A stretch of DNA of 64,000 bases, taken from assembly GCA_964511425.1 (NCBI GenBank), contig CAZEFI010000002.1, positions 1-64,000 on the forward strand, in the 5' to 3' direction. The position numbers and the translations under genes are program-made. This DNA comes from Bin55 sp964511425 (GTDB taxonomy: Bacteria > Pseudomonadota > Gammaproteobacteria > Pseudomonadales > Azotimanducaceae). Every line of letters starts with the position of its first letter. The first letter of the stretch is position 1. This document shows, in pieces, positions 18,175 through 27,496 of this stretch. The notes below the pieces were generated by a model. The model did no database searches. It saw nothing but the letters and a program-made list of their open reading frames with translations, and was not told the DNA's origin.

Positions 18175-19320
18175 TTGACCTATGACTTTGACACCAAGAT
18201 TGACCGAAGAGCTTGGAATAGCATCAAGTGGAACCGATATCGACATCGTGATGTAATACCACTTTGGGTCGCGGATATGGACTTTCCAACCCCAGAATTT
18301 CTTTTGGAAGCGATCCAAAATCGATTACAAGATCATCCTGTCTTGGGATATTCTTCGACACCTGACGAACTCGTCGAGACGTTTTTGGATTGGACAGATC
18401 GCATGTTCAACTGGCAAATTAAAGCAGACTGGCTAGTTTGGATACCATCGGTGATGACCGGTATAAACATTGCCGTACGTGTCGTTGGAAACCGCGGTGG
18501 TCAGTGTGTTATTCCCGTACCGGTTTATCCCCCCTTTCTTACAGTTCCTGAACAGCAGGACAGAGTTCCTGTGTTCTCTCCGTTAGTCCGGCAACAAGAT
18601 CGTTGGGAAATGGACTTTAGCAACCTTCAATTGACGACTCTAAACGCTGATACGATTTTGTTTTGCAATCCGCAAAACCCAACGGGTCGAGTCTATGATC
18701 GACAGGAACTAACTGAACTTGCAACCGTGTGCACTCGCAACGGCATCATCCTTATTTCTGACGACATTCACTGGGGCTTGGTACTCGATGAACATGTCTC
18801 GTACACGCCGATAGCGAGCCTAGATCCAGAGGTTGCGATGCAAACGATTACCTTATATTCACACACTAAGACGTACAACATTGCCGGAGAGTCGGTTGCT
18901 GTCGCGATCATTCCCGATCCGGGCATTCGACAAGCTTTCAAATCACATGCTACGCGAATTCATCCTAGTCTCTCGCCGTTAGCTCTTGCCGGTGCTACGG
19001 CCGCCTTTGGAGATCAAACATCCTGGTTAGTTGAACTGAATACATACCTCAGACAAAATCGTAATCTTCTACAAAAAGCAATTAACGACTCTCAGGTATT
19101 GAGTACGACATTGGTCGAAGGGACACACCTCATGTGGATAGACGCGACTCAATTACCCGTTTCAAATCCACAGAAACACTTCGAGAATTTTGGACTTGGT
19201 CTTTCTGACGGTGTGGAATTTCGCGGTCCAGGTTTTGTTAGATTTAATTTTGCGATTCCCCGAGCACTGCTTGAAACGAGCATCGAACGCTTGAGCGAAG
19301 CTACGAAACCCTACCGTTGA
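18175..19320 (+). CDS. PatB/MalY-type pyridoxal-phosphate C-S lyase
   Basis: A fold-type I PLP enzyme of 381 residues. N-terminal block NRYRHRDVIPLWVADMDFPTP and the lysine motif SHTKTYNIAGESVA (Schiff-base Lys near residue 238) match the MalY/PatB cystathionine beta-lyase group, which cleaves cystathionine or related thioethers. The start is TTG 18175 with a weak AGGA about ten bases upstream; no in-frame ATG is near. It could also be annotated as an aminotransferase class I/II. A single gene with open flanks. Confidence 0.88.
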   Translation: MTYDFDTKIDRRAWNSIKWNRYRHRDVIPLWVADMDFPTPEFLLEAIQNRLQDHPVLGYSSTPDELVETFLDWTDRMFNWQIKADWLVWIPSVMTGINIAVRVVGNRGGQCVIPVPVYPPFLTVPEQQDRVPVFSPLVRQQDRWEMDFSNLQLTTLNADTILFCNPQNPTGRVYDRQELTELATVCTRNGIILISDDIHWGLVLDEHVSYTPIASLDPEVAMQTITLYSHTKTYNIAGESVAVAIIPDPGIRQAFKSHATRIHPSLSPLALAGATAAFGDQTSWLVELNTYLRQNRNLLQKAINDSQVLSTTLVEGTHLMWIDATQLPVSNPQKHFENFGLGLSDGVEFRGPGFVRFNFAIPRALLETSIERLSEATKPYR

Positions 19321-19957
19321 ATCAGTAAACTCCCCTCATGATCATCGGGTAATAATGTGATTATGTATAATGTACATATGTTGAGATGTAGAATGGTCAG
19401 TCCAATCGATCTATCTTCGACGAATTCGATCGTTTTGTGTCCCTTGATTGGTATGGCAGTCAAAACTAGCAAGTAATTAGCGAATGCTGTACCGATACGC
19501 AGACATTCGAATTGATCACACGCTAGCCACAAATCAGATGCCAGCAACAAAATCTATAAATTCATTAGAAACCGTAGATTTATTCATTGATACCAGCACA
19601 ATAATCTCCTTTTGAGTGCTGAAAGAGCGGTCGTACAAGCAGAATCGTTTCCACTCGGTGGAATTTAGACAAGGTAATCACTTTCCTAATCTGACTTCAT
19701 ACAAACTGTGTCATAGCCAAGCATTTTCGACCTGCCCACGATAAATATCTCAGATAACTGCGACAATCCATCTGCGCTTTCTATCTCTAGCGTACGTGGT
19801 CTTTTTGTAGAATATCATTACAGATCACTAACAAGTACGTTTAGTCAATTTAATCGCTGAATTTGTTGCCTTTCACAAACGAGATAGCAGCAGTAGATTT
19901 TTTCGCATGTGCCTTGTTAAAAATCGTGACTATTGGCGTTAAACTGACGAAAACCTT

Positions 19958-19977
19958 GATAAGTTTCGAAACTTATC
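19958..19977. promoter_or_regulatory. Perfect 20-bp palindrome upstream of nrdA
   Basis: GATAAGTTTCGAAACTTATC is its own reverse complement across all 20 bases. It ends 83 bases before the nrdA start codon and 13 bases before a TTGACT hexamer at 19991. No T-run follows, so an operator is more likely than a terminator. A second inverted repeat, ACTGTT-N10-AACAGT, lies at 19994-20015; its spacing does not fit LexA (CTGT-N8-ACAG). The binding protein is unknown. Confidence 0.5.
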
Positions 19978-20044
19978 GCTCCGGTGTGGATTGACTGTTA
20001 TCACCATAAAACAGTAATTCAATAGATGATCAAGGAAGAAATCG

Positions 20045-20051
20045 AAGGAGG
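20045..20051 (+). promoter_or_regulatory. Strong ribosome-binding site of nrdA
   Basis: AAGGAGG, 9 bases before the ATG at 20061. It stands out because many genes in this window (metG, miaB, feoA, bfd, bfr) lack any recognisable site. Confidence 0.8.
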
Positions 20052-20060
20052 ACGGGAGAA

Positions 20061-22940
20061 ATGAACGAAGCAGGTACCTATCGAGTCATCAAGCGCGACG
20101 GTAGTGTCGTGCCCTTTGACGAAGCAAAAATTCACAACGCCATCTCGAAGGCTTTTATCGAAGTCGAAGGTCCAGCGTCGTCGAGTTCAAAAAAGATTCG
20201 AGACCAAATACATGAACTAGCCCAAGGAGTCGTGTCGCGCATTCATCGGGGTAACCCTGAACGAGCCGCAATCGACATCGAAGATATACAAGATCAGGTT
20301 GAACTAGCCCTGATGCGCGCTGGCCTTCAGCGCATCGCCCGCGCGTACGTAATTTATCGCGAACAACGAGCTCAACTTCGTAAACAAGAACAAGTCGACT
20401 CTTTTGAACTGACCGACACAACCATAAACTATCGTCGAGCAGACGGAGTCGAAGTACCATTGGAACAAGAGGCGTGGGCTAACGTGCTAGACCAAGCTTG
20501 TGCCGATCTTGAAGACGTTGATGCCGAACGATTGTTCTCGCAAACCGCCAGTGATGCGTTCAATGGAATTACCGAGGAAGAAGTACTTCAATCGCTAACA
20601 CTTGCAGCGAAAACTCTCATTGAGAATGAGCCGAACTATGGCTATGTCGCCGCGCGCCTGCTGATGCTACGCCTTAGGCGAGAAGCCACAGCGTTGTTAT
20701 TTCCCGAACTGGGAGATCAATCGATCATGGCACTGCACGACGATATGTCGAGACTCTACAAAGAGACCTTTTCGGTTTATATCAACAAAGCCGTAGACCT
20801 CGGTTTTCTCTCGCCGGAACTCGGGCAATTTGATCTTGTGAAACTTGGCGACCACTTGGTCGCGGATCGCGATAAACAGTTTTCCTACTTAGGCATTCAA
20901 AACCTTTACGATCGATATTTTCTTCACTTGGACGGCGTGCGGTTTGAGCTACCGCAGATCTTTTTCATGCGGATTGCTATGGGATTATCGATCAACGAAA
21001 CCAACCGCGAGACCAGAGCGATTGAGTTCTACAACCAACTCTCGTCGTTCGACTTCATGAGTTCTACGCCAACTCTTTTTAACTCTGGCACGGTGCGTCC
21101 GCAACTATCTTCGTGTTATATCTCTACAGTGCCCGACGATTTACACGGCATATTCGGTTCGATCAGCGATAACGCGATGCTGAGCAAATGGGCTGGTGGT
21201 TTAGGTAACGATTGGACGCGGGTGCGAGCAATGGGTTCCTACATTCAAGGAACTAACGGTAAGTCACAAGGAGTCGTACCGTTTCTCAAGATCGTGAACG
21301 ACACCGCAGTGGCAGTCAATCAAGGTGGTAAGCGAAAAGGTGCTGTGTGTTCATACCTTGAAACATGGCACTTAGACATCGAAGAGTTTTTAGACTTGCG
21401 AAAGAACACCGGCGATGACCGTCGTCGAACTCACGACATGAACACAGCTAACTGGATCCCTGACCTGTTCATGGAACGCGTGATGCAAAAGGATTCATGG
21501 ACGCTTTTTTCGCCGTCTGATGTACCGGAACTACATGACTTATGCGGGAACGACTTTCGCCAAGCGTACGAATTAGCGGAAGCAAAAACTCGGAACGGAG
21601 AAATCACTAATTTCCGCGTCGTCAATGCGGAAACTCTATGGCGCAAGATGTTGGAATCGTTGTACGAAACTGGACATCCTTGGATGACTTTCAAGGATCC
21701 ATGTAACGTTCGTTCACCACAACAGCACGTCGGCGTCGTTCATTCGTCCAATTTGTGTACAGAAATTACCCTAAACACTTCTGACAATGAAATTGCCGTC
21801 TGTAATTTGGGCTCGGTGAACCTAGCAAATCATATCTCCGAAGACGGGGAAATTGATCGCGAGAAATTACGTTCAACCGTACGTACCGCCATTCGCATGC
21901 TAGATAACGTGATCGATATTAACTACTATGCCGTACGTGCGGCAAGAGACTCGAATGTACGACACCGACCCATCGGTTTGGGACTTATGGGCTTTCAGGA
22001 CGCTCTGTACAAGAAACGTATTCCTTACGGTAGTCTATCAGCGATTCAGTTCGCTGATGAGAGTATGGAAGCAATTTCCTACTATGCGATTGAAGCTTCG
22101 TCCGATCTAGTCGTTGAACGTGGTCTTTACTCAACGTACCAAGGATCCTTGTGGAGTCGCGGGATTCTTCCTTTAGACTCACTCAAAGAATTAGCTGAAA
22201 CACGGAGTTCAGAGGAGTTTGCTACATTTGACTTCAGCACCACATTAGACTGGGATACCCTACGTGAAAAAGTGAAACAACAAGGTATGCGTAATTCCAA
22301 TGTAATGGCGATTGCTCCGACGGCGACAATCGCAAATATCGTCGGTATTACCCAGTCAATAGAACCAGCTTATCAAAATCTGTACTCAAAACAGAACATT
22401 TCTGGCGATTTTGTCGTACTGAATCCCTACCTGATTGACGATCTAAAGAAACTTGACGTATGGGATCAATGGATGTCTGTCGATTTGAAAGCAAAGAATG
22501 GTAGTGTCCAAGAAATGGAACGTGTACCGCCGAACTTGCAAGAACTTTACAAAACCGCTTTCGAGATTGAACCTCATTGGATCATCGCGGCCGCGGCAAG
22601 GCGGCAAAAGTGGATCGACCAATCGCAGTCTCTTAATCTTTACATGGCCGAAGCGAGTGGTCGAGTGCTGGATCAGATGTATCGAGAAGCATGGAAGAGT
22701 GGTCTGAAGACTACTTACTATCTCAGATCACTCGGCGCGACTGACTCGGAAAAGTCCACCATAGATGACGACCATGCCTTGGCAGCAGTACCTCGCCGAC
22801 AATTACAAGCAACAAATACGCCGAGCGTAGAAGTCGAACCTAGTACAGAAAAAGAGACAGAAAACTTTGCCTTGGGAACCGCTGCTCCGGTACCCAACGC
22901 TTGTGAAATCGATGATCCGGATTGCGAGGCATGCCAGTAA
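20061..22940 (+). CDS. nrdA: Class Ia ribonucleoside-diphosphate reductase, alpha subunit
   Basis: Catalytic subunit that reduces NDPs to dNDPs. It has 959 residues, close to the Pseudomonas form. Residues about 7-95 are an ATP-cone (YRVIKRDGSVVPFDEAKI) for allosteric activity control, and a second, more degenerate cone-like segment follows at about 115-205. SSCYISTVPDD holds the first redox cysteine, and NLCTEITLN the active-site region. The C-terminus ends CEIDDPDCEACQ, with the C-x2-C pair that passes electrons from thioredoxin or glutaredoxin. It is cotranscribed with nrdB, 101 bases downstream. Confidence 0.97.
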   Translation: MNEAGTYRVIKRDGSVVPFDEAKIHNAISKAFIEVEGPASSSSKKIRDQIHELAQGVVSRIHRGNPERAAIDIEDIQDQVELALMRAGLQRIARAYVIYREQRAQLRKQEQVDSFELTDTTINYRRADGVEVPLEQEAWANVLDQACADLEDVDAERLFSQTASDAFNGITEEEVLQSLTLAAKTLIENEPNYGYVAARLLMLRLRREATALLFPELGDQSIMALHDDMSRLYKETFSVYINKAVDLGFLSPELGQFDLVKLGDHLVADRDKQFSYLGIQNLYDRYFLHLDGVRFELPQIFFMRIAMGLSINETNRETRAIEFYNQLSSFDFMSSTPTLFNSGTVRPQLSSCYISTVPDDLHGIFGSISDNAMLSKWAGGLGNDWTRVRAMGSYIQGTNGKSQGVVPFLKIVNDTAVAVNQGGKRKGAVCSYLETWHLDIEEFLDLRKNTGDDRRRTHDMNTANWIPDLFMERVMQKDSWTLFSPSDVPELHDLCGNDFRQAYELAEAKTRNGEITNFRVVNAETLWRKMLESLYETGHPWMTFKDPCNVRSPQQHVGVVHSSNLCTEITLNTSDNEIAVCNLGSVNLANHISEDGEIDREKLRSTVRTAIRMLDNVIDINYYAVRAARDSNVRHRPIGLGLMGFQDALYKKRIPYGSLSAIQFADESMEAISYYAIEASSDLVVERGLYSTYQGSLWSRGILPLDSLKELAETRSSEEFATFDFSTTLDWDTLREKVKQQGMRNSNVMAIAPTATIANIVGITQSIEPAYQNLYSKQNISGDFVVLNPYLIDDLKKLDVWDQWMSVDLKAKNGSVQEMERVPPNLQELYKTAFEIEPHWIIAAAARRQKWIDQSQSLNLYMAEASGRVLDQMYREAWKSGLKTTYYLRSLGATDSEKSTIDDDHALAAVPRRQLQATNTPSVEVEPSTEKETENFALGTAAPVPNACEIDDPDCEACQ

Positions 22941-23041
22941 TGAATCGTTTTTCACCAATATCTTTGACGATTTGTTATAAATTGTTCATAATAACTTCCT
23001 TGAAAGGAAATCAACTCAACATACCTAGGGAGAGGTAAATT

Positions 23042-24298
23042 ATGGGACTTCTTTGGGACGAAGACAAGGATGTAACGACCAAATCTACAGAGTCTGATAC
23101 GCACAGTGCTTCCGCACAAACACCAAAAACTACTACTCAAGAGACTGCACAGGGTTCAGATACGACCGGTAAATCGTGGGTAACCGAACTCAAACCTTAC
23201 GACGATAGTTTGCGACTGAATAAGCAATCAGAACCAGCCAGAAACGTTACTGGAATCGCTCCACCTAATGGAGAGAATTACGATCGCGTAACGGTTGATC
23301 AGAAAAAGATCATTAACTGTCGAGCGGATTTAAATCAACTGGTACCGTTTAAGTACATGTGGGCGTGGCAAAAATATCTCAATGGTTGCGCGAACCACTG
23401 GATGCCCCAAGAAGTAAGCATGAGTGCTGACGTGGAACTTTGGAAAGATCCGAACGGATTGACTGAAGACGAGAGGCGCGTGGTAAAACGCAGCCTTGGA
23501 TTCTTCTCGACTGCAGATTCTTTAGTAGCAAACAATTTGGTTCTCGCGATCTATCGATTGATCACGAATCCAGAGTGCCGGCAATACCTACTCCGTCAAG
23601 CTTTCGAAGAGGCCATTCATACGCACGCGTATCAATATTGCATCGAATCGCTAGGCATGGACGAAGGTGAAATTTTCAACATGTACCATGAAATTCCGTC
23701 CGTCGAACGGAAAGCGACGTGGGCATTAAATTACACCAAAGAACTGTGTGATCCAAATTTCACTACCGGCACAGTAGAGACAGACAAGACTTTGTTGAAG
23801 AATTTGATCGCCTTCTACTGCGTGTTGGAGGGTATTTTCTTCTATTGTGGTTTCTCGCAAATTTTGTCCATGGGACGACGCAATAAGATGACTGGGACTA
23901 CCAAGCAATTTCAGTTCATCCTTCGCGACGAATCCATGCATCTTAATTTCGGTATTGATGTGATAAATACGATCGTCGCCGAGAACCCACATGTCTGGGA
24001 CGAGGAAATGCAGCAACTTGCTACGGATATGATTCTTGAAGGGACCGAGTTAGAAATCGCCTATGCCGAAGACACGATGCCGCGAGGTATTCTTGGCATG
24101 AATGCCCGAGAAATGACTAAATTCCTCAAATATATTGCCAACCGGCGACTCAATAGTATCGGATTGCCGAAACATTACAGTGATGCTTCTAATCCATTCC
24201 CTTGGATGTCAGAAATGATGGATTTAAAGAAAGAAGAGAACTTCTTCGAAACCAGCGTCACGCAGTATCAAGATCGAAGTATGCTGAGCTGGGACTAG
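23042..24298 (+). CDS. nrdB: Class Ia ribonucleoside-diphosphate reductase, beta subunit
   Basis: Diiron-tyrosyl radical subunit partnering NrdA. Ligand regions are visible as ADVELWKDPNGL..., FEEAIHTHAYQY and RDESMHLNFG. The radical tyrosine lies between the second and third ligand helices. The first 45 or so residues after MGLLWDEDKD are a Thr/Ser/Gln-rich low-complexity stretch (TKSTESDTHSASAQTPKTTT), then the conserved part begins near residue 55. A GGGAGAGG-type ribosome-binding site precedes the ATG. The protein has 418 residues. Confidence 0.96.
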   Translation: MGLLWDEDKDVTTKSTESDTHSASAQTPKTTTQETAQGSDTTGKSWVTELKPYDDSLRLNKQSEPARNVTGIAPPNGENYDRVTVDQKKIINCRADLNQLVPFKYMWAWQKYLNGCANHWMPQEVSMSADVELWKDPNGLTEDERRVVKRSLGFFSTADSLVANNLVLAIYRLITNPECRQYLLRQAFEEAIHTHAYQYCIESLGMDEGEIFNMYHEIPSVERKATWALNYTKELCDPNFTTGTVETDKTLLKNLIAFYCVLEGIFFYCGFSQILSMGRRNKMTGTTKQFQFILRDESMHLNFGIDVINTIVAENPHVWDEEMQQLATDMILEGTELEIAYAEDTMPRGILGMNAREMTKFLKYIANRRLNSIGLPKHYSDASNPFPWMSEMMDLKKEENFFETSVTQYQDRSMLSWD

Positions 24299-24341
24299 CT
24301 CAGCTTTAAGTAGTCGTTCTTCGACGTCACTTTTAATAGAA

Positions 24342-24369
24342 ATGGTGTGATGTGCATGCATCACACCAT
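24342..24369 (+). terminator. Hairpin after nrdB
   Basis: ATGGTGTGATG (24342-24352) pairs perfectly with CATCACACCAT (24359-24369) around a 6-base loop, 43 bases after the nrdB stop. The stem is strong, but the downstream sequence GTCACTTTCGG has only a short T-run, so termination may be partial; mRNA 3'-end protection is an alternative. Confidence 0.5.
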
Positions 24370-24735
24370 GTCACTTTCGGCATGCGAACGGACTGATTGG
24401 CCACCTAGTTCGACAAGAACAAGATCGTCGACAAAACCTCTGCCAAACAAAGAAAATTGAGCATTGCACGTCACTAATCTATTCAGCTAGATCAAGTGGT
24501 ACTTCGCACGACTATTCAAAGAATTTGGTCTATGTTTCTTGGTTGCGTTACCTAATCTCGTCGGTGGTAGCGAGCACACGCTCCTAAATGATCTCGCTAT
24601 GTCTGTGGTATGAAATAGTTTGTAATATATTGACATAAAAATCAGTTTATTTAGTACTGATGTTTCTAAAAGTCCTTCTCCATCTACTATTAAACATTAG
24701 AATTCACTATCCTATAAATAGCTATACGATAAACA

Positions 24736-24748
24736 GGGGCGTAGCCCC
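24736..24748 (+). promoter_or_regulatory. GC hairpin three bases before the DUF349 start codon
   Basis: GGGGC (24736-24740) pairs with GCCCC (24744-24748) across a GTA loop, and the ATG is at 24752. The stem occupies the place where a ribosome-binding site would be, and none is seen. It may hold translation low, be a protein-binding site, or be chance. Confidence 0.4.
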
Positions 24749-24751
24749 AAT

Positions 24752-27496
24752 ATGCTCAAAAGTCTGTTTAAACGCAAGCAGAGCGTTGACGACCCCAATC
24801 CATCGGTTCGTAAAGAAGTCGTTAAACGGTCAAAGGACCTTTCACACGATAAGATTGCGGAAATCGCACGCACTGATTCTGATGTAGAAATTCGGAAGTC
24901 CGCCCTTGAACGAGCGGACTCAGTCGATTTGTACTCGGAATTCTTAGATCACGATCAGCTCGGAAATTTCTGCCGGGAACAACTCGCCCAGAAGATCGAC
25001 GATCAGCATCCGCTCGCACGGGACCCGAGAATTCTTCCGCTTCGGTTGTCGAAAGATTCTGATCCACAACAAGTTTTCACTGATTTGAGTACGATCGAAT
25101 CTTTAAACGACCAAGCGAAAATCATCGTGTCAATGCCCGTACGCGAACTGCGGTTGGACGTTGCCGACCTAGTCAGAAACGAAAGAGTCCTCACCGAATT
25201 AGAAAAACTTAGCCGCACAAAGGACAAAAGTTTAAATCGTCTTGTTCGAGGAAAATTGCAAGATTTGAAAACCCTCGAGGGAACCAAAGACGATTTATTA
25301 GAAAATGCGGCTCGAATTATCGAAACAGCGCAGCGATTAAGTACCACAGATCTTCATTACGACACTCAACGCACAGCAATCGAAAAAGAGTGGGAGAAAT
25401 TTCTCAGTGAAGCGAATACTCTAAATACCCAGTTAAATGCGCTTCAACGCGACCCAATCGACACTGACAAAATAAAAGAACGGTTTCCATCGAGACACAC
25501 TCTGGAACAAGTAGACCCGTCGTCGCGGCCTCAATTTGAAGTGATCTTGAAACAATTGCAAGATTGTTCTCTGAACGAAAGTTCGATCGAAGAATGTGAA
25601 AAAACTTGGTTAAACGCTCTTAAGGTTGAATCAGCTCCCAAAACAATCGCCGACCAGTTTTATCAAATTGCTAACTCGAAACGACGCGAACTCAAAACCA
25701 TCGAAACTCGGAACAGAGAACGCGCTGAAATTGAGCGATTAACAACTCCCATGAACTTCCGCGAACCGGACAATAGGACACGCAGCTGGAGATACGTGTG
25801 GAAACTTCAATCGGATGCTAAGGCACGTTTACGTGATGTACAGCAGTACTTGAAAAGATTGCAGACGCGCCCGAAAACTGAAGATACTGAAAAGTATGTG
25901 TTAATACTGTCAGAGATGCAAAGCTCCTTAACTGACGATGTTCTCGCAAAGATTAGTAAGTTACGAGACGACATTGTGGTACAAATCGAAAGTAATTTCT
26001 CGTCGTTGCAAAAATTCGTAGAAAACGGTGAACTTCAACGCGCGCAGTCGGCGGAACGCAATATTGCCGCAATGGTACAGCGACTACCTCGTCCAGCACA
26101 GGGAAAGTATAAATCGCAACTTGCTCCCATATCCGCCGAAATTAAACAACTCTTTGGATGGCAACAATTTGTTGAATCACCCAAACGGCAGGTGCTCTGC
26201 GAAGAAGTTGAGAGTCTCGTCGAAAACCCTCTGACTCCGCAAGAACAGTTTAATCGTATACGTGATCTGCGCGAAACGTGGAACCAGTTAGGACCTGTTC
26301 GATCAAAGGAAGATCGCGAATTTCAAGACCGATACGAAGCTGCAGCAGCGACAGCCTTTAAAGTTTGTGAAGCTTGGTTTGAACAGCTTGCGGCTGTTAG
26401 AGCCAAAAATCTCGCTGAACGAACTTCAATCTGTGAAGCATTGGAATCGTTCTTAGCAGAATACGATTGGGACCACCCAGATTGGAAATCCGTCAATAGA
26501 ACCCTACGGACCGCACAAAGTGAATGGCGTAAATATGTCCCCATCGACAAACGATACGCCAAGAAAATTAGTACTCGCTTCCGTCAAGTTACGGGAGAAT
26601 TCGAAGCTCGATTAGAAGCTAATTGGGCTGCACGTGCAGAGGACAAACAAGCACTTATAGATGAAGTTAAAAACGCACTAGCTGACGACAACTCCACCGT
26701 TGGAGATTTAATCGATTTTGTCAAAAAAGCACAAGAACGATGGCGCAATATTGGGTCTGCTGGGAACCAAAGAGAACAACCTCTATGGGAAGAGTTTCGC
26801 AATCGTTGTAATGAAGCATTTGATTTACTCACTACCCAGCGCGAACAACGTCGATCGGATATCAACAAAAGTATTGAACAAGGTGAGAAGATCGTTAGCG
26901 ACCTAGCATCTAAAGTGTTTGCGGAAGAAGCACCATTGGACGAACTTGATATGTCGACTGTCAACCAAGTTCGAAATAGACTCACTCAACTAGATCTACC
27001 ACAACGGGTGCAAGGACGACTCGGCGACCGACTTAAAGAAATAGGTACCGAAATTAAACGCAGAAGTGCTGTGTTGGAAGCCCAACGAACGACGTCCACG
27101 TTACGCGATCTATTAAACCTAGACGAGAAAGTCGCTGCTTTAGAAAAGAAAGACGAAGAGGTGAGCGAAGAGTTACTCAATTCCGTGCCAGGAGCAATCC
27201 GTTTGTTTCGAGTTCGTAGCACTGAAGTGGCGAGTAAAAGCGCGATTGTGATACACGAACTAGTACTACGTGCGGAAGTGCTAGCCGATGTGCCATCGCC
27301 GACAGAGGATAGCGGTAAACGTATGCAGGTACAAGTCTCGCGACTTCAACACGGATTAACTCGTGGTGGTGAATCGGACGAACAACGCGTCGATAAATTA
27401 ATTCAAGAATGGTGCAAACTTGCTTTCGGAGAGCAGCCTTTGCGCGCACGTTTTCACACCGCGATCACCAAACATCTCGATTCTTTGACCGCGTAA
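24752..27496 (+). CDS. DUF349 repeat protein, predicted coiled-coil
   Basis: A 914-residue, highly charged, mostly helical cytoplasmic protein. The N-terminal 100 residues have a HEAT-like look (DPNPSVRKEVVKRSKDL; DSDVEIRKSALERAD). From about 450 onward there are repeats typical of DUF349, such as FNRIRDLRETWNQLGP, LRTAQSEWRKYVPIDKRYAKKISTRF and AQERWRNIGSAGNQREQPLWEEFRNRCNEAF. Such proteins are common in Pseudomonas and relatives and have no settled function. No signal peptide or membrane helix. It stands alone. Confidence 0.85.
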   Translation: MLKSLFKRKQSVDDPNPSVRKEVVKRSKDLSHDKIAEIARTDSDVEIRKSALERADSVDLYSEFLDHDQLGNFCREQLAQKIDDQHPLARDPRILPLRLSKDSDPQQVFTDLSTIESLNDQAKIIVSMPVRELRLDVADLVRNERVLTELEKLSRTKDKSLNRLVRGKLQDLKTLEGTKDDLLENAARIIETAQRLSTTDLHYDTQRTAIEKEWEKFLSEANTLNTQLNALQRDPIDTDKIKERFPSRHTLEQVDPSSRPQFEVILKQLQDCSLNESSIEECEKTWLNALKVESAPKTIADQFYQIANSKRRELKTIETRNRERAEIERLTTPMNFREPDNRTRSWRYVWKLQSDAKARLRDVQQYLKRLQTRPKTEDTEKYVLILSEMQSSLTDDVLAKISKLRDDIVVQIESNFSSLQKFVENGELQRAQSAERNIAAMVQRLPRPAQGKYKSQLAPISAEIKQLFGWQQFVESPKRQVLCEEVESLVENPLTPQEQFNRIRDLRETWNQLGPVRSKEDREFQDRYEAAAATAFKVCEAWFEQLAAVRAKNLAERTSICEALESFLAEYDWDHPDWKSVNRTLRTAQSEWRKYVPIDKRYAKKISTRFRQVTGEFEARLEANWAARAEDKQALIDEVKNALADDNSTVGDLIDFVKKAQERWRNIGSAGNQREQPLWEEFRNRCNEAFDLLTTQREQRRSDINKSIEQGEKIVSDLASKVFAEEAPLDELDMSTVNQVRNRLTQLDLPQRVQGRLGDRLKEIGTEIKRRSAVLEAQRTTSTLRDLLNLDEKVAALEKKDEEVSEELLNSVPGAIRLFRVRSTEVASKSAIVIHELVLRAEVLADVPSPTEDSGKRMQVQVSRLQHGLTRGGESDEQRVDKLIQEWCKLAFGEQPLRARFHTAITKHLDSLTA

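Larger units (their letters stand above)
19321..20060. other. 740-base gap upstream of nrdA
   Basis: No intact gene is visible. On the plus strand a short frame reads VDLFIDTSTIISF at 19574-19612 and then stops, which could be the start of a lost gene (an actin-like or PIN-like opening), but the match is too short to name. The right end carries a perfect 20-bp palindrome and a second inverted repeat described separately, plus the strong nrdA ribosome-binding site. No standard NrdR boxes were recognised. Confidence 0.5.
24299..24751. other. Gap between nrdB and the DUF349 gene
   Basis: No gene is visible. It contains a perfect 11-bp inverted repeat just after nrdB, a TTGACA hexamer at 24630-24635 that may be a -35 element (no good -10 at standard spacing), and a GC-rich hairpin directly before the next start codon; the hairpins are listed separately. 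Confidence 0.5.

Noticed and set aside
19311..19550. Minus-strand frame of 79 codons after the PatB gene
   Set aside because: No ribosome-binding site or recognisable domain; treated as a chance frame in the gap.
19994..20015. LexA box before nrdA
   Set aside because: The half-sites CTGT and ACAG are 12 bases apart, not 8.
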